Assembly: GCA_046328225.1 (NCBI GenBank)
Contig: JAXLWZ010000015.1
Coordinates: forward strand, 1-64,000
Length of the DNA: 64,000 bases
Reading direction: 5' to 3'
Source: Amarobacillus sp046328225
GTDB lineage: Bacteria; Chloroflexota; Dehalococcoidia; Tepidiformales; Tepidiformaceae
Position 1 is the stretch's first letter. Every line of letters begins with the position of its first letter. Below the pieces are notes generated by a model. It did no database searches and was not told the origin of the DNA. It saw only the letters and a program-made list of their open reading frames with translations. Position numbers and translations under genes: made by a program. This document shows, one piece after another, positions 33,731 to 41,045 of the stretch.

Positions 33731-33906
33731 CCGCGTTCGAATCCATCGCACCGCAGCACGGGCAGTGCCGGGTACTTGCGAAAGCGAGCGTCGGCCGCCG
33801 CGAGCGTACACAACCAGAACATGGACCCACGCGTGCTGCGGATGGCCCGCGAGTGGGTGCAGGCCGCGCACAGGCCAATCCGCCGATCGGGCCCGGCCGA
33901 TTCCAT
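33715..33906 (-). CDS. Small Cys-rich (zinc-ribbon-like) conserved protein
   Basis: 63 residues starting MESAGPDRRIGLCAACTHSR. Four cysteines (13, 16, 33 and 53) form a C-x2-C...C...C pattern, and the tail FRKYPALPVLRCDGFE recalls a widespread family of small uncharacterised actinobacterial/chloroflexal proteins ('...KYPPLPVL.C.GYE'). Metal binding is inferred from the cysteines. The start has no Shine-Dalgarno sequence; TATAGT lies 6 nt upstream on this strand. Too short to be certain, but the codon pattern and conserved phrase support it. Confidence 0.75.
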   Translation of the reverse strand: MESAGPDRRIGLCAACTHSRAIRSTRGSMFWLCTLAAADARFRKYPALPVLRCDGFERGQEPS

Positions 33907-33961
33907 GCGGCGACTATAGCGGGGCGACCGTTGAACGACGCCCGATATACTGGATCCCTCT

Positions 33962-35020
33962 ATGACAGCTTCCGCCGCATCCCCTGACGCCCTCCGGGAA
34001 GAGGCGCTCGCCGCGCTTTCCGACGCCACGGACGAACCGGCGCTCGAACGCTGGCGGGCCGATTGGCTCGGCCGCCAGGATGGGCGCGTGACCCTCCTCC
34101 TTCGCGCGGTGCGGGAGCAGCCGCCGGAGCAGCGGGCAGCCTTCGGCCAGGCGGCGAACGCGGTCAAGCAGACCCTCGAAACCGCACTCGCGGATCGCCA
34201 GGAGAGCCTGAAGCAGGCGGCCTTGAAGGCCCTCAGCACCACCGCCGCTCTCGATGTCACGCTCCCCGGCCGGCCCCAGGCCATCGGCCGCCTTCATCCC
34301 GTCACCCAGACCCTGCGGGACTGCGTGAAGGCGTTCCAGGAGATGGGATTCCGCGTCGCGGAGGGCCCCGAGGTCGAGTGGAGCGCCTACAACTTCGACG
34401 CCATGCGCATCCCCGAAGACCACCCCGCGCGCGACATGTGGGACACCATCTGGGTCGATACCCTGCTCAACGGCGAACGGAAGATGCTGCTGCGGACGCA
34501 CACCTCGCCGAACCAGGCACGCGTCATGGAGCGCACGCCCGAACCGCCCGTTCGCGTCATCGTGCCCGGCAAGTGCTACCGCCAGGAGGCGACCGACGCC
34601 ACCCACGAGTGGATGCTCACCCAGATCGAGGGCCTCGCTGTCGACGAAGGCGTGCGCATGAGCGACCTCAAGGGCGTCCTCTACGAATTCGCCCGCAAGA
34701 TGTTCGGGCAGGACCGCAAGGTCATCTTCCACCACAGCTACTTCCCCTTCGTCGAGCCCGGCGTCGAGATGGCGATGGACTGCTTCATCTGCCGCGGTTC
34801 CGGCGCCGAATGCCGCACCTGCCACGGCACGGGCTGGATCGAGATCCTCGGCGCGGGCATGGTCCACCCCGAGATCATCGAAAACGCCGGGTACGACTCC
34901 TCGAAAGTCACCGGCTTCGCCTTCGGCCTCGGCGTCGAACGCGTCGCCCTGCTGCGCTGGGGCATCGAAGACATCCGCCACTTCTACGCGAACGACCTCC
35001 GCTTCCTGGGGCAGTTTTAG
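33962..35020 (+). CDS. pheS: Phenylalanine-tRNA ligase alpha subunit
   Basis: 352 residues, the catalytic subunit that forms Phe-tRNA with PheT. Class II synthetase motifs: motif 1 region HPVTQTLRDCVKAFQEMGFRVAEGPEVE, motif 2 PVRVIVPGKCYRQEATDATHEW, and motif 3 FAFGLGVERVALLRWGI. The N-terminal coiled-coil (about 20-90) is shortened compared with many bacteria. A CFICRGSGAECRTCHGTGW loop with four cysteines, common in this family, could bind zinc. A TATACT box lies at 33946-33951, 10 nt before the ATG, and no Shine-Dalgarno sequence is present. pheT follows after an intervening gene. Confidence 0.97.
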   Translation: MTASAASPDALREEALAALSDATDEPALERWRADWLGRQDGRVTLLLRAVREQPPEQRAAFGQAANAVKQTLETALADRQESLKQAALKALSTTAALDVTLPGRPQAIGRLHPVTQTLRDCVKAFQEMGFRVAEGPEVEWSAYNFDAMRIPEDHPARDMWDTIWVDTLLNGERKMLLRTHTSPNQARVMERTPEPPVRVIVPGKCYRQEATDATHEWMLTQIEGLAVDEGVRMSDLKGVLYEFARKMFGQDRKVIFHHSYFPFVEPGVEMAMDCFICRGSGAECRTCHGTGWIEILGAGMVHPEIIENAGYDSSKVTGFAFGLGVERVALLRWGIEDIRHFYANDLRFLGQF

Positions 35021-35022
35021 GG

Positions 35023-35098
35023 AGCTGTTAGCTGTTGGCTGTTGGCTCTTAGCGGGGCAACCCCGTTTTGGAACAGCCAAGAGCTAAGCGCTAACAGC
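35023..35098. repeat. Inverted repeat block between pheS and the four-helix-bundle gene
   Basis: GCTGTTAGC at 35024-35032 is the reverse complement of GCTAACAGC at 35090-35098. Inside, TTGGCTGTT (35035-35043) pairs with AACAGCCAA (35072-35080), and CGGGG-CAA-CCCCG makes a core hairpin at 35053-35065. The left arm is built of repeated (A/G)GCTGTT heptamers. The structure is unlike anything else in the window and begins 2 nt after the pheS stop. Confidence 0.8.
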
Positions 35099-35110
35099 AA
35101 GGAGCTTCTC

Positions 35111-35494
35111 GTGCGGCCATTTCAAGAACTGGTGGTCTGGCAGAAAGCGCACCAGTTCGCGCTTGCCGTGTACCACGCGTCAGCCGGCTTCCCGGGCGAC
35201 GAGCGCTTCGGGCTGACGAGCCAGGTGCGGCGAAGCGCGGTCTCGATCCCCGCGAACATCGCCGAAGGGTCCGCGCGTCCGGGGGAGACCGAATTCCGGC
35301 GGTTCCTCGGCATCGCGCTCGGCTCTGCCACCGAACTCGAATACCATCTGATCCTGTCGAAGGACCTGGGCTACCTCTCGCCCGAAACTCACGAGCGCCT
35401 CGACACCTCTCTCGCCGAGGTCAAACGCATGCTCGTCGCCTTCTGCCGCCGCCTCCAGGACGGCCCGCCCCCACCGCGGCCCACTAACAGCTAA
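35111..35494 (+). CDS. Four-helix bundle protein (S23/IVS type) inserted between pheS and pheT
   Basis: 127 residues with the family start RPFQELVVWQKAHQFALAVY, then FGLTSQVRRSAVSIPANIAEGSARPGETEFRRFLGIALGSATELEYHL and a final helix with FCRRLQDG. This is the four-helix bundle family found in 23S rRNA intervening sequences of spirochaetes; it is structurally related to the Avd protein of diversity-generating retroelements. Function unknown, probably nucleic-acid binding. The GTG at 35111 sits 6 nt after AAGGAG. The stop codon lies inside the downstream GCTAACA repeat. The position within an essential synthetase operon is discussed under findings. Confidence 0.9.
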   Translation: MRPFQELVVWQKAHQFALAVYHASAGFPGDERFGLTSQVRRSAVSIPANIAEGSARPGETEFRRFLGIALGSATELEYHLILSKDLGYLSPETHERLDTSLAEVKRMLVAFCRRLQDGPPPPRPTNS

Positions 35495-35520
35495 CAGCTA
35501 ACAGCCAGGAGCTCGTCGTG
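35484..35520 (+). repeat. GCTAACA repeat block and duplicated translation-initiation segment before pheT
   Basis: Three tandem CTAACAG units run from 35484. The segment 35498-35520, ending in the pheT GTG, matches 35091-35113, ending in the four-helix-bundle GTG, at 20 of 23 positions; both contain a Shine-Dalgarno site and a GTG start. The block thus forms a direct repeat with the left flank and an inverted repeat with the GCTGTT units at 35024-35044. Confidence 0.85.
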
Positions 35521-37932
35521 AAATTACTCCTCTCATGGTTGCGCGAATTCGTTGATGTCGACCTGCCCGTGCCAGAGCTGGCGCGGAGGCTGATTGATGC
35601 CACGGCTGAGGTCGAGGGGTGGGAGACCATCGGTGCGGGCTGGGACCCGGAGCGCATCCGCGTCGCGCAGGTCGTGGCGGTCGAGCCCCATCCCAACGCC
35701 GATCGCCTGCGCCTGGCGACGGTCGAGACCGGCTCCGGCCTCCAGCAGGTGGTCTGCGGCGCGCCGAACATTGCGGCCGGCCAGAGGGTCGCCTTCGCCA
35801 CCGAGGGCGCCGTCCTCATCGACGGCCACACCGGCGAATCCGCGAAGCTCAAGCTCCGTCCCATCCGCGGCGTCGAATCGGCGGGCATGGTCCTGAGCGA
35901 GAAGGAGCTCGGCCTCAGCGACAGCCACGAGGGCATCCTCGTCCTCCCCGATGACGCCGTCGTCGGCCGCCCGCTCGTCGAGCAGCTGGGCGATGTCCTC
36001 TTCGACATCTCCACGTGGGCGAACCGCGCGGACCTGCTCGGCGTGCTCGGGCTCGCGCGCGAAGTGTCCGCGCTCGTCTCGCGCCCCCTGCGCGAACCCT
36101 CCATTGACTACACCGAAGCTGGCCCGGCCACCGAGTCACTCGCCAGCATCACCGTGCAGGACCCGGACTTCTGCCCGCGCTTCATGGCGTCGGTCATCCA
36201 GGGCGTCACCCTCGGGCCGTCGCCCGCGTGGATGCAGGAACGGCTCCTGCGCCACGGCATGCGCCCCATCAACAACGTCGTCGATATCACGAACTACGTC
36301 ATGATCGAAACCGGGCAGCCGCTGCACGCCTTCGATTACGACCTCGTGCGCGGCAAGCAGCTCATCGCGCGCCGCGCCATCCCCGGCGAGAAGCTCGTGA
36401 CGCTCGATGGCGTAGAGCGCGAATTCGACGGCCAGATGGTGCTCGTCTGCGACGGCGAAGGCCCCGTGAGCGTGGCCGGCGTCATGGGTGGCGGCAACAG
36501 CGAAGTCAGCGAATCCACCCGCGCCATCCTCCTCGAAGCCGCGAACTGGGTGCCCGGCAACATCCGCCGGACGTCGATGTACCTCAAGCTTCGCAGCGAA
36601 GCGAGCCTGCGCTTCGAGAAGGGGCTCGGCCCCGAAATGGCCGAGTTCGCACTCAAGCGCGCACTGAGCCTCTTCGAACAGCTCACCGGCGGGACCATCT
36701 CCCGGGGCGTGATCGATGTCTACCCCGGCAAGCAGCCGCCCCGCACCATCATCCTCCCCGCCGCGCGCATCGAGCAGGTCCTCGGGTACGCCATCGGCCC
36801 GGACGAGGTTCGGCGCATCCTCACCGACCTCGGCTTCCTCTGCCACCATCTCCCGCCCGACCGCTACAGCGTGCAGCCCCCGTACTGGCGGCCCGACGTG
36901 CTCATCGCGGACGACCTGGTCGAGGACATCGCCCGCATCCATGGGTACGACAAGCTGCCCGCCACGAAGCTGCGCGGCAGCCTCCCCGAGCCCGAACCGC
37001 GTCCCGTGGAGGACCTGCGCGAGCGCGTGCGCGACCTCGCCGTGGGGCTCGGCTTCCAGGAAATCATCACCTACAGCCTCACCGAGAAGCAGAAGCTGGA
37101 GCGCGTCGTGGCGCCGAGCGATGTCCGCCGCATGGCGCCGCTCTCCGTGGTGAACCCCGTCGCGGCGCGGCACACGTACCTGCGCACGTCGCTCCGCGCG
37201 GGCCTGCTCGAAACCTACGCCGCGAACCGCCGCCAGCACGATGGCCCCCTGCGCCTGTTCGAAGTGGGCCAGGAGTTCCTCCCCGTCGAGGCCGACCTCC
37301 CGCACGAACGAAAGGTGTTCTGCGCCCTCGTTGGCGGCACGCGCGAAGCCCGCTGGGCGAAGGCCGGCGACGACCGGCTCGACTTCTTCGATGCGAAGGG
37401 GGCGGCCGAGGCCGTGCTCGCCGCGCTCGGTGTCCCGGCCAGCTTCGCCGCCGCGACCGAGTTCGGGCTGCTCGAGGGCCACACGGCGCGCGTCGCGTCG
37501 GGCAAGCAGCCCGTGGGCATCGTCGCGCAGGTCCACCCGGATACGGCCGCCGCCTTCGATATCGATGAGCCCGTCTTCATGGTCGAACTGTGGCTGGAGG
37601 ACCTCGTTCGCGTGCTCCCCGAGCGGCCCGCCTACCTCGCGCCGTCGCGCTTCCCCGAGATGCGCCACGACCTCGCCCTGCTCATCGATACCGGCACCCC
37701 TGCCGCCCGCCTCGTCGATATCGTCCGCTCGCACCGTTCCGGCACCGTGCGCATCACCGCCGACATCTTCGATGAGTACCGCGGCCGGGGCGTGCCCGAA
37801 GGCAAGAAATCCCTCGCCGTCGCCGTTCGCTACCAGGCCGAGGACCGCACGCTCACGGACGAAGACGTGACCCGCATCGAAACCGGCCTGCTCAAGCGGC
37901 TGGAGAAGGAGTTGGGCGCCGTCCGACGCTAG
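35518..37932 (+). CDS. pheT: Phenylalanine-tRNA ligase beta subunit
   Basis: 804 residues, the tRNA-binding and editing subunit. Domains in order: N-terminal strand (MKLLLSWLREFVDVDLP as translated), tRNA-binding OB-fold around 45-150 (VVAVEPHPNADRLRLATVETG, VVCGAPNI), the B3/B4 editing domain with RPINNVVDITNYVMIETGQPLHAFD and VAGVMGGGNSEV, the class-II-like core, and the C-terminal anticodon-binding ferredoxin fold (PSRFPEMRHDLALLID). The GTG start is preceded by AGGAG at 35507-35511. It is separated from pheS by the inserted four-helix-bundle gene. Confidence 0.97.
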   Translation: MKLLLSWLREFVDVDLPVPELARRLIDATAEVEGWETIGAGWDPERIRVAQVVAVEPHPNADRLRLATVETGSGLQQVVCGAPNIAAGQRVAFATEGAVLIDGHTGESAKLKLRPIRGVESAGMVLSEKELGLSDSHEGILVLPDDAVVGRPLVEQLGDVLFDISTWANRADLLGVLGLAREVSALVSRPLREPSIDYTEAGPATESLASITVQDPDFCPRFMASVIQGVTLGPSPAWMQERLLRHGMRPINNVVDITNYVMIETGQPLHAFDYDLVRGKQLIARRAIPGEKLVTLDGVEREFDGQMVLVCDGEGPVSVAGVMGGGNSEVSESTRAILLEAANWVPGNIRRTSMYLKLRSEASLRFEKGLGPEMAEFALKRALSLFEQLTGGTISRGVIDVYPGKQPPRTIILPAARIEQVLGYAIGPDEVRRILTDLGFLCHHLPPDRYSVQPPYWRPDVLIADDLVEDIARIHGYDKLPATKLRGSLPEPEPRPVEDLRERVRDLAVGLGFQEIITYSLTEKQKLERVVAPSDVRRMAPLSVVNPVAARHTYLRTSLRAGLLETYAANRRQHDGPLRLFEVGQEFLPVEADLPHERKVFCALVGGTREARWAKAGDDRLDFFDAKGAAEAVLAALGVPASFAAATEFGLLEGHTARVASGKQPVGIVAQVHPDTAAAFDIDEPVFMVELWLEDLVRVLPERPAYLAPSRFPEMRHDLALLIDTGTPAARLVDIVRSHRSGTVRITADIFDEYRGRGVPEGKKSLAVAVRYQAEDRTLTDEDVTRIETGLLKRLEKELGAVRR

Positions 37933-38051
37933 CCGGGCAGCGTTCGCGGCCGCTCCGGAGTGACGGACCGCGCGGGCGTCTGGTATCGTGTTTGGGTTGC
38001 GGCCCCCGCGCGGGCAATTCCCTTCGCAAGAAGGTGGGGTGATTCGGCACT

Positions 38052-38273
38052 CTGTCAGAGGTAATCGTCGGCGATAACGAGTCCTTCGAGGGCGCCCTCA
38101 AGCGCTTCAACAAGCGCGTCATGATGGATGGCATCCTTTCGGAGGTACGGCGCCGGGCCCATTACGAAAAGCCCAGCGTGAAGAAGAAGCGGAAGGAAGC
38201 CGCACGCCTTCGCAAGCTCCTCAAGAAGAAGCTGCGGAGCGAAGCGCGGGACCGGGAACGGCCGCGCCGCTAG
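38052..38273 (+). CDS. rpsU: 30S ribosomal protein S21 (apparent CTG start)
   Basis: 73 residues reading (M)SEVIVGDNESFEGALKRFNK and on through SVKKKRKEAARLRKLLKKKL, the classic S21 pattern of an acidic start, basic helix and Lys/Arg tail. In this frame a TGA lies at 38041-38043 and no ATG, GTG or TTG occurs before the conserved EVIVGDNESF, so the start appears to be CTG at 38052, about 10 nt after GGTGGGGTGAT. A one-base sequencing error joining an upstream GTG is the alternative. S21 takes part in translation initiation on the small subunit. A perfect terminator follows 17 nt after the stop. Confidence 0.88.
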   Translation: MSEVIVGDNESFEGALKRFNKRVMMDGILSEVRRRAHYEKPSVKKKRKEAARLRKLLKKKLRSEARDRERPRR

Positions 38274-38290
38274 GGCGACACCGTACGAAC

Positions 38291-38317
38291 AAAGGCCGGG
38301 AGCAATCCCGGCCTTTT
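38291..38317 (+). terminator. Intrinsic terminator after rpsU
   Basis: AAAGGCCGGGA pairs with TCCCGGCCTTT around a GCAA tetraloop, followed by TTTTCG: stem, loop and U-run as in textbook rho-independent terminators. Confidence 0.92.
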
Positions 38318-38355
38318 CGTGTCCCCGGGGCCTCCCGGGCGCGTACGCGAGTGCC

Positions 38356-38375
38356 TATACTCGAACAGAAGTTCG
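38356..38375 (+). promoter_or_regulatory. dinB promoter (-10) overlapped by a LexA/SOS box
   Basis: TATACT at 38356-38361 is directly followed by CGAACAGAAGTTCG (38362-38375), a perfect CGAAC-N4-GTTCG palindrome. This is the Gram-positive/chloroflexal LexA (Cheo) box consensus. The dinB ATG is at 38377. LexA bound here would block the transcription start. Confidence 0.85.
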
Positions 38376-38376
38376 C

Positions 38377-39594
38377 ATGGCCGATTCGCCCGCCCCTACC
38401 GTCATCCACGTCGACCTCGACGCCTTCTTCGTGTCGATGGAGCTGCTGCGCCACCCGGAGCTGCGCGGCCAGCCCGTGATCGTCGGCGGGCCCGGCGCCC
38501 GCGGCGTGGTCAGCACCTGCAGCTACGAAGCGCGGAAGTTCGGCGTGCGGTCCGGCATGCCCGGGTCGCGAGCGCGCCAGCTCTGCCCCCAGGCCGTCTT
38601 CCTCCCCGGCGACTTCCGCTTCTACGCGCCCGCTTCCCGCGCCTTCCACGCCATCCTTCGCAACTACACCCCGCTGGTGGAACCGGCCGGTGCCGATGAG
38701 GCCTACCTCGACGTGCGCGGTTGCGAACGCATCCTCGGCGACGGCCCCTGGATCGCGAGCGAAATCCGCCGCCGCGTGCGCGAGGAGATCGGCATCACGG
38801 CCTCCGCCGGCGTTTCCGCGAACAAGCTCGTTTCCAAGGTCGCGAGCGACGCCGGGAAGCCCGACGGCCTCGTGGTCGTGCCCGTGGGCGGCGAGGCCGA
38901 TTTCTTCGCGCCGCGCCCCATCCGCGACCTTCCCATGGTCGGCCCGAAGACGGCGGAGGCGTTGGCCGCCATCGGGGTGACCACCATCGGGCAGCTCGCG
39001 GCGATCCCTGCGGCCGTGCTCGAAGGGCGCTTCGGCCGCCACGGCCGCGAACTCGCCGACCGCGCCCGCGGCGTCTTCGATGCGCCCGTGCTTGCCGGCC
39101 GCGGCGAGGCGAAGTCCGTCAGCCGCGAGATGACCTTCAACCAGGACGAGCCCGACCGCGCTCGCCTGCGCGCCGTCATTCGCGGCCAGGCCGAACGCAT
39201 CGCCGCCGAGCTCGCGCAGACCGGCAAGAGCGCCCGCACCGTCACCCTCAAGCTGCGCTTCCCGCCGTTCGAGACGCTCACGCGGTCCGCCACCGTCGCC
39301 CGCCCTGTCGGCCTCGCGGATGAGCTGTTCGAGGCCGGCACCCGTCTCTTCGAGGAGGCCTGGGCGGCGAACGGCCGGCGTCCCGTGCGGCTCCTGGGCA
39401 TCGGAGCCACGAACCTCCAGGAGCGCGCCCGCCAGCTCGGTCTCGGCGAAACCCTCGAAGCCGACCGGCTCTCCGGCGCCGTCGCGGAGGTGCGAGCGAA
39501 GTTCGGTGAAGGCGCGGTGCGTCGCGCTGCCGAGCTCGCGGCCCGGCTCCCGCGCTACGGTGCTGGCGGCGCTTCCGACCCTCGTCTAGAGTGA
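38377..39594 (+). CDS. dinB: DNA polymerase IV (Y-family, translesion)
   Basis: 405 residues. Y-family motifs: HVDLDAFFVSMELL (metal Asp), YEARKFGVRSGMP, YAPASRAFHAIL, the catalytic pair in AGADEAYLDVRG, and SAGVSANKLVSKVASDAGKPDGLVVV. Helix-hairpin-helix RDLPMVGPKTAEALAAIGVTTIGQL and little-finger sequences follow. Performs error-prone bypass synthesis of damaged DNA. Expression should be SOS-controlled because a perfect LexA box overlaps the promoter. No clamp-binding QxxLF-like motif was recognised with certainty at the C-terminus. Confidence 0.95.
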   Translation: MADSPAPTVIHVDLDAFFVSMELLRHPELRGQPVIVGGPGARGVVSTCSYEARKFGVRSGMPGSRARQLCPQAVFLPGDFRFYAPASRAFHAILRNYTPLVEPAGADEAYLDVRGCERILGDGPWIASEIRRRVREEIGITASAGVSANKLVSKVASDAGKPDGLVVVPVGGEADFFAPRPIRDLPMVGPKTAEALAAIGVTTIGQLAAIPAAVLEGRFGRHGRELADRARGVFDAPVLAGRGEAKSVSREMTFNQDEPDRARLRAVIRGQAERIAAELAQTGKSARTVTLKLRFPPFETLTRSATVARPVGLADELFEAGTRLFEEAWAANGRRPVRLLGIGATNLQERARQLGLGETLEADRLSGAVAEVRAKFGEGAVRRAAELAARLPRYGAGGASDPRLE

Positions 39595-39638
39595 GCCCGC
39601 CCCGCCCGAGGGGCTCATTTCACACGCGAGGGACCGGC

Positions 39639-40790
39639 ATGACCTACCTCACCGAGGAGCGCTTGCTCATCCAGAAGTCCGCCCGCGACTTCTCCATGAA
39701 GGAGGTGCTGCCCGTCGCGAACGAGCTCGACCGCGTGAAGGGCGACATCCCCATGTCCCTGCGCGACCAGATGGGCGAGCTCGGCTACTTCGGCATGCGC
39801 ATCCCGGAGCAGTACGGCGGGCTCGGTCTCGGCGTGTTCGAATACATCCTCGTCACCGAGGAGCTCGCGCGTTCGTGGATGAGCGTCGCCAGCATCATCG
39901 CGCGCGGCAACGGCCTCGGCGGCGGCTTCAGCGACGACCAGAAGGAGCGCTACCTGCCCCGCATGGCCCGCGGCGAATTCCTCGGTGCGATGGCGCTCTC
40001 CGAGCCCGAGGCCGGTTCCGACCTCGCCAACGTGCAGTGCCGCGCCCGTCGCGACGGCGACGAGTGGGTGATCACCGGCAACAAGATGTGGTGCACCTTC
40101 GCCGACGGCGCCGACTACATCCAGGTGCTCTGCCGCACGGAGGATGCCGACCCGGCGGCGCGCCACCGCGGCACGGCGATGTTCTTCTTCGAAAAGGAGC
40201 GCGGCGCCTTCCCGCCCGGGGTGCAGGCGACGCTGATCAACAAGATCGGTTACCACGGCTGGCGCACCTGGGAACTGCACTTCGATGACTTCCGCGTGCC
40301 CGCCACCGCTCGCCTTGGCGACGAGCGCACGGAGGGCTTCAAGTCGGCCGTGGGATTCCTCGAAGCGGCGCGGGCGCACACCGCCGCGCGCGCGATCGGC
40401 CTTGCCCGCGGCGCGCTCGAAGACGCCATCGACTACGCCGGCAAGCGCGTGCAGTTCGGCCAGCCCATCGGCAGGTTCCAGGCCATTCGCTTCAAAATCG
40501 CGGAGATGGCCGCCGAGATCGAGGCCGCCCGCCAGCTCACCTACTACTGCTGCGACGCCATCGACTCCGGCCGCCGCTGCGACCGCGAGGCCGCCATGGC
40601 GAAGTGGTTCGCCAGCGAAATGGCCGAACGCGTGACCAGCCAGGCGCTCCAGGTCCATGGCGGCGTCGGGTACACGACGGACCTGCCCATCGAGCGCTAC
40701 TGGCGGGATGCCCGCCTCACGAAGATCTTCGAGGGCACCAGCGAAATCCAGCTGCGCATCATCTCGGACCGGCTGCTCGGCGACCGCTAA
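39639..40790 (+). CDS. Acyl-CoA dehydrogenase
   Basis: 383 residues, FAD-dependent. N-terminal helices with RIPEQYGGLGLGVFEYILVTEELAR, then ALSEPEAGSDLANVQCRARRDGDEWVITGNKMWCTFADGADY (FAD/substrate beta domain), RVQFGQPIGRFQAIRFKIAEMA, and QALQVHGGVGYTTDLPIERYWRDARLTKIFEGTSEIQ with the catalytic Glu in FEGT. Oxidises an acyl-CoA at the alpha-beta bond; chain length not assignable. The ATG at 39639 follows GAGGGA at 39628-39633, 44 nt after dinB but probably on its own promoter. Electrons would pass to ETF, not encoded here. Confidence 0.93.
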   Translation: MTYLTEERLLIQKSARDFSMKEVLPVANELDRVKGDIPMSLRDQMGELGYFGMRIPEQYGGLGLGVFEYILVTEELARSWMSVASIIARGNGLGGGFSDDQKERYLPRMARGEFLGAMALSEPEAGSDLANVQCRARRDGDEWVITGNKMWCTFADGADYIQVLCRTEDADPAARHRGTAMFFFEKERGAFPPGVQATLINKIGYHGWRTWELHFDDFRVPATARLGDERTEGFKSAVGFLEAARAHTAARAIGLARGALEDAIDYAGKRVQFGQPIGRFQAIRFKIAEMAAEIEAARQLTYYCCDAIDSGRRCDREAAMAKWFASEMAERVTSQALQVHGGVGYTTDLPIERYWRDARLTKIFEGTSEIQLRIISDRLLGDR

Positions 40791-40810
40791 GCGCGTCCGA
40801 TCGAGGAGTG

Positions 40811-40842
40811 CCACGGACCGGGCCGCGAAGCCCGGCCCGTGG
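40811..40842 (+). terminator. Terminator after the acyl-CoA dehydrogenase
   Basis: Twelve pairs with a single A-C mismatch: CCACGG-A-CCGGGC, loop CGCGAA, GCCCGG-C-CCGTGG. A second hairpin (CCGGGCGGA / TCCGCCCGG, 40864-40894) follows. The rest of the 255-bp gap to 41046 holds no gene. Confidence 0.7.
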
Positions 40843-41045
40843 GCGCCTCCCTGGGGTCCGAGGCCGGGCGGAAGCCTCGCAAACGTCCGCCCGGACTCTG
40901 GCTGCGAACGGGACGCGTGAACGGCCCGGGAATCGCCAGTGGCGGTGAACATGGCGCGAAGCCACGTCCCCACGGGGCGGACTATACGGCGGCTTCGCCT
41001 ATTTGCGAATCCGTTGCGTGGTATTGATGTGAAGCCCGGATGAAA

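Noticed and set aside
35111..35494. Avd component of a diversity-generating retroelement
   Set aside because: The fold family is shared with Avd, but no reverse transcriptase, template repeat or variable repeat target is present in the window.
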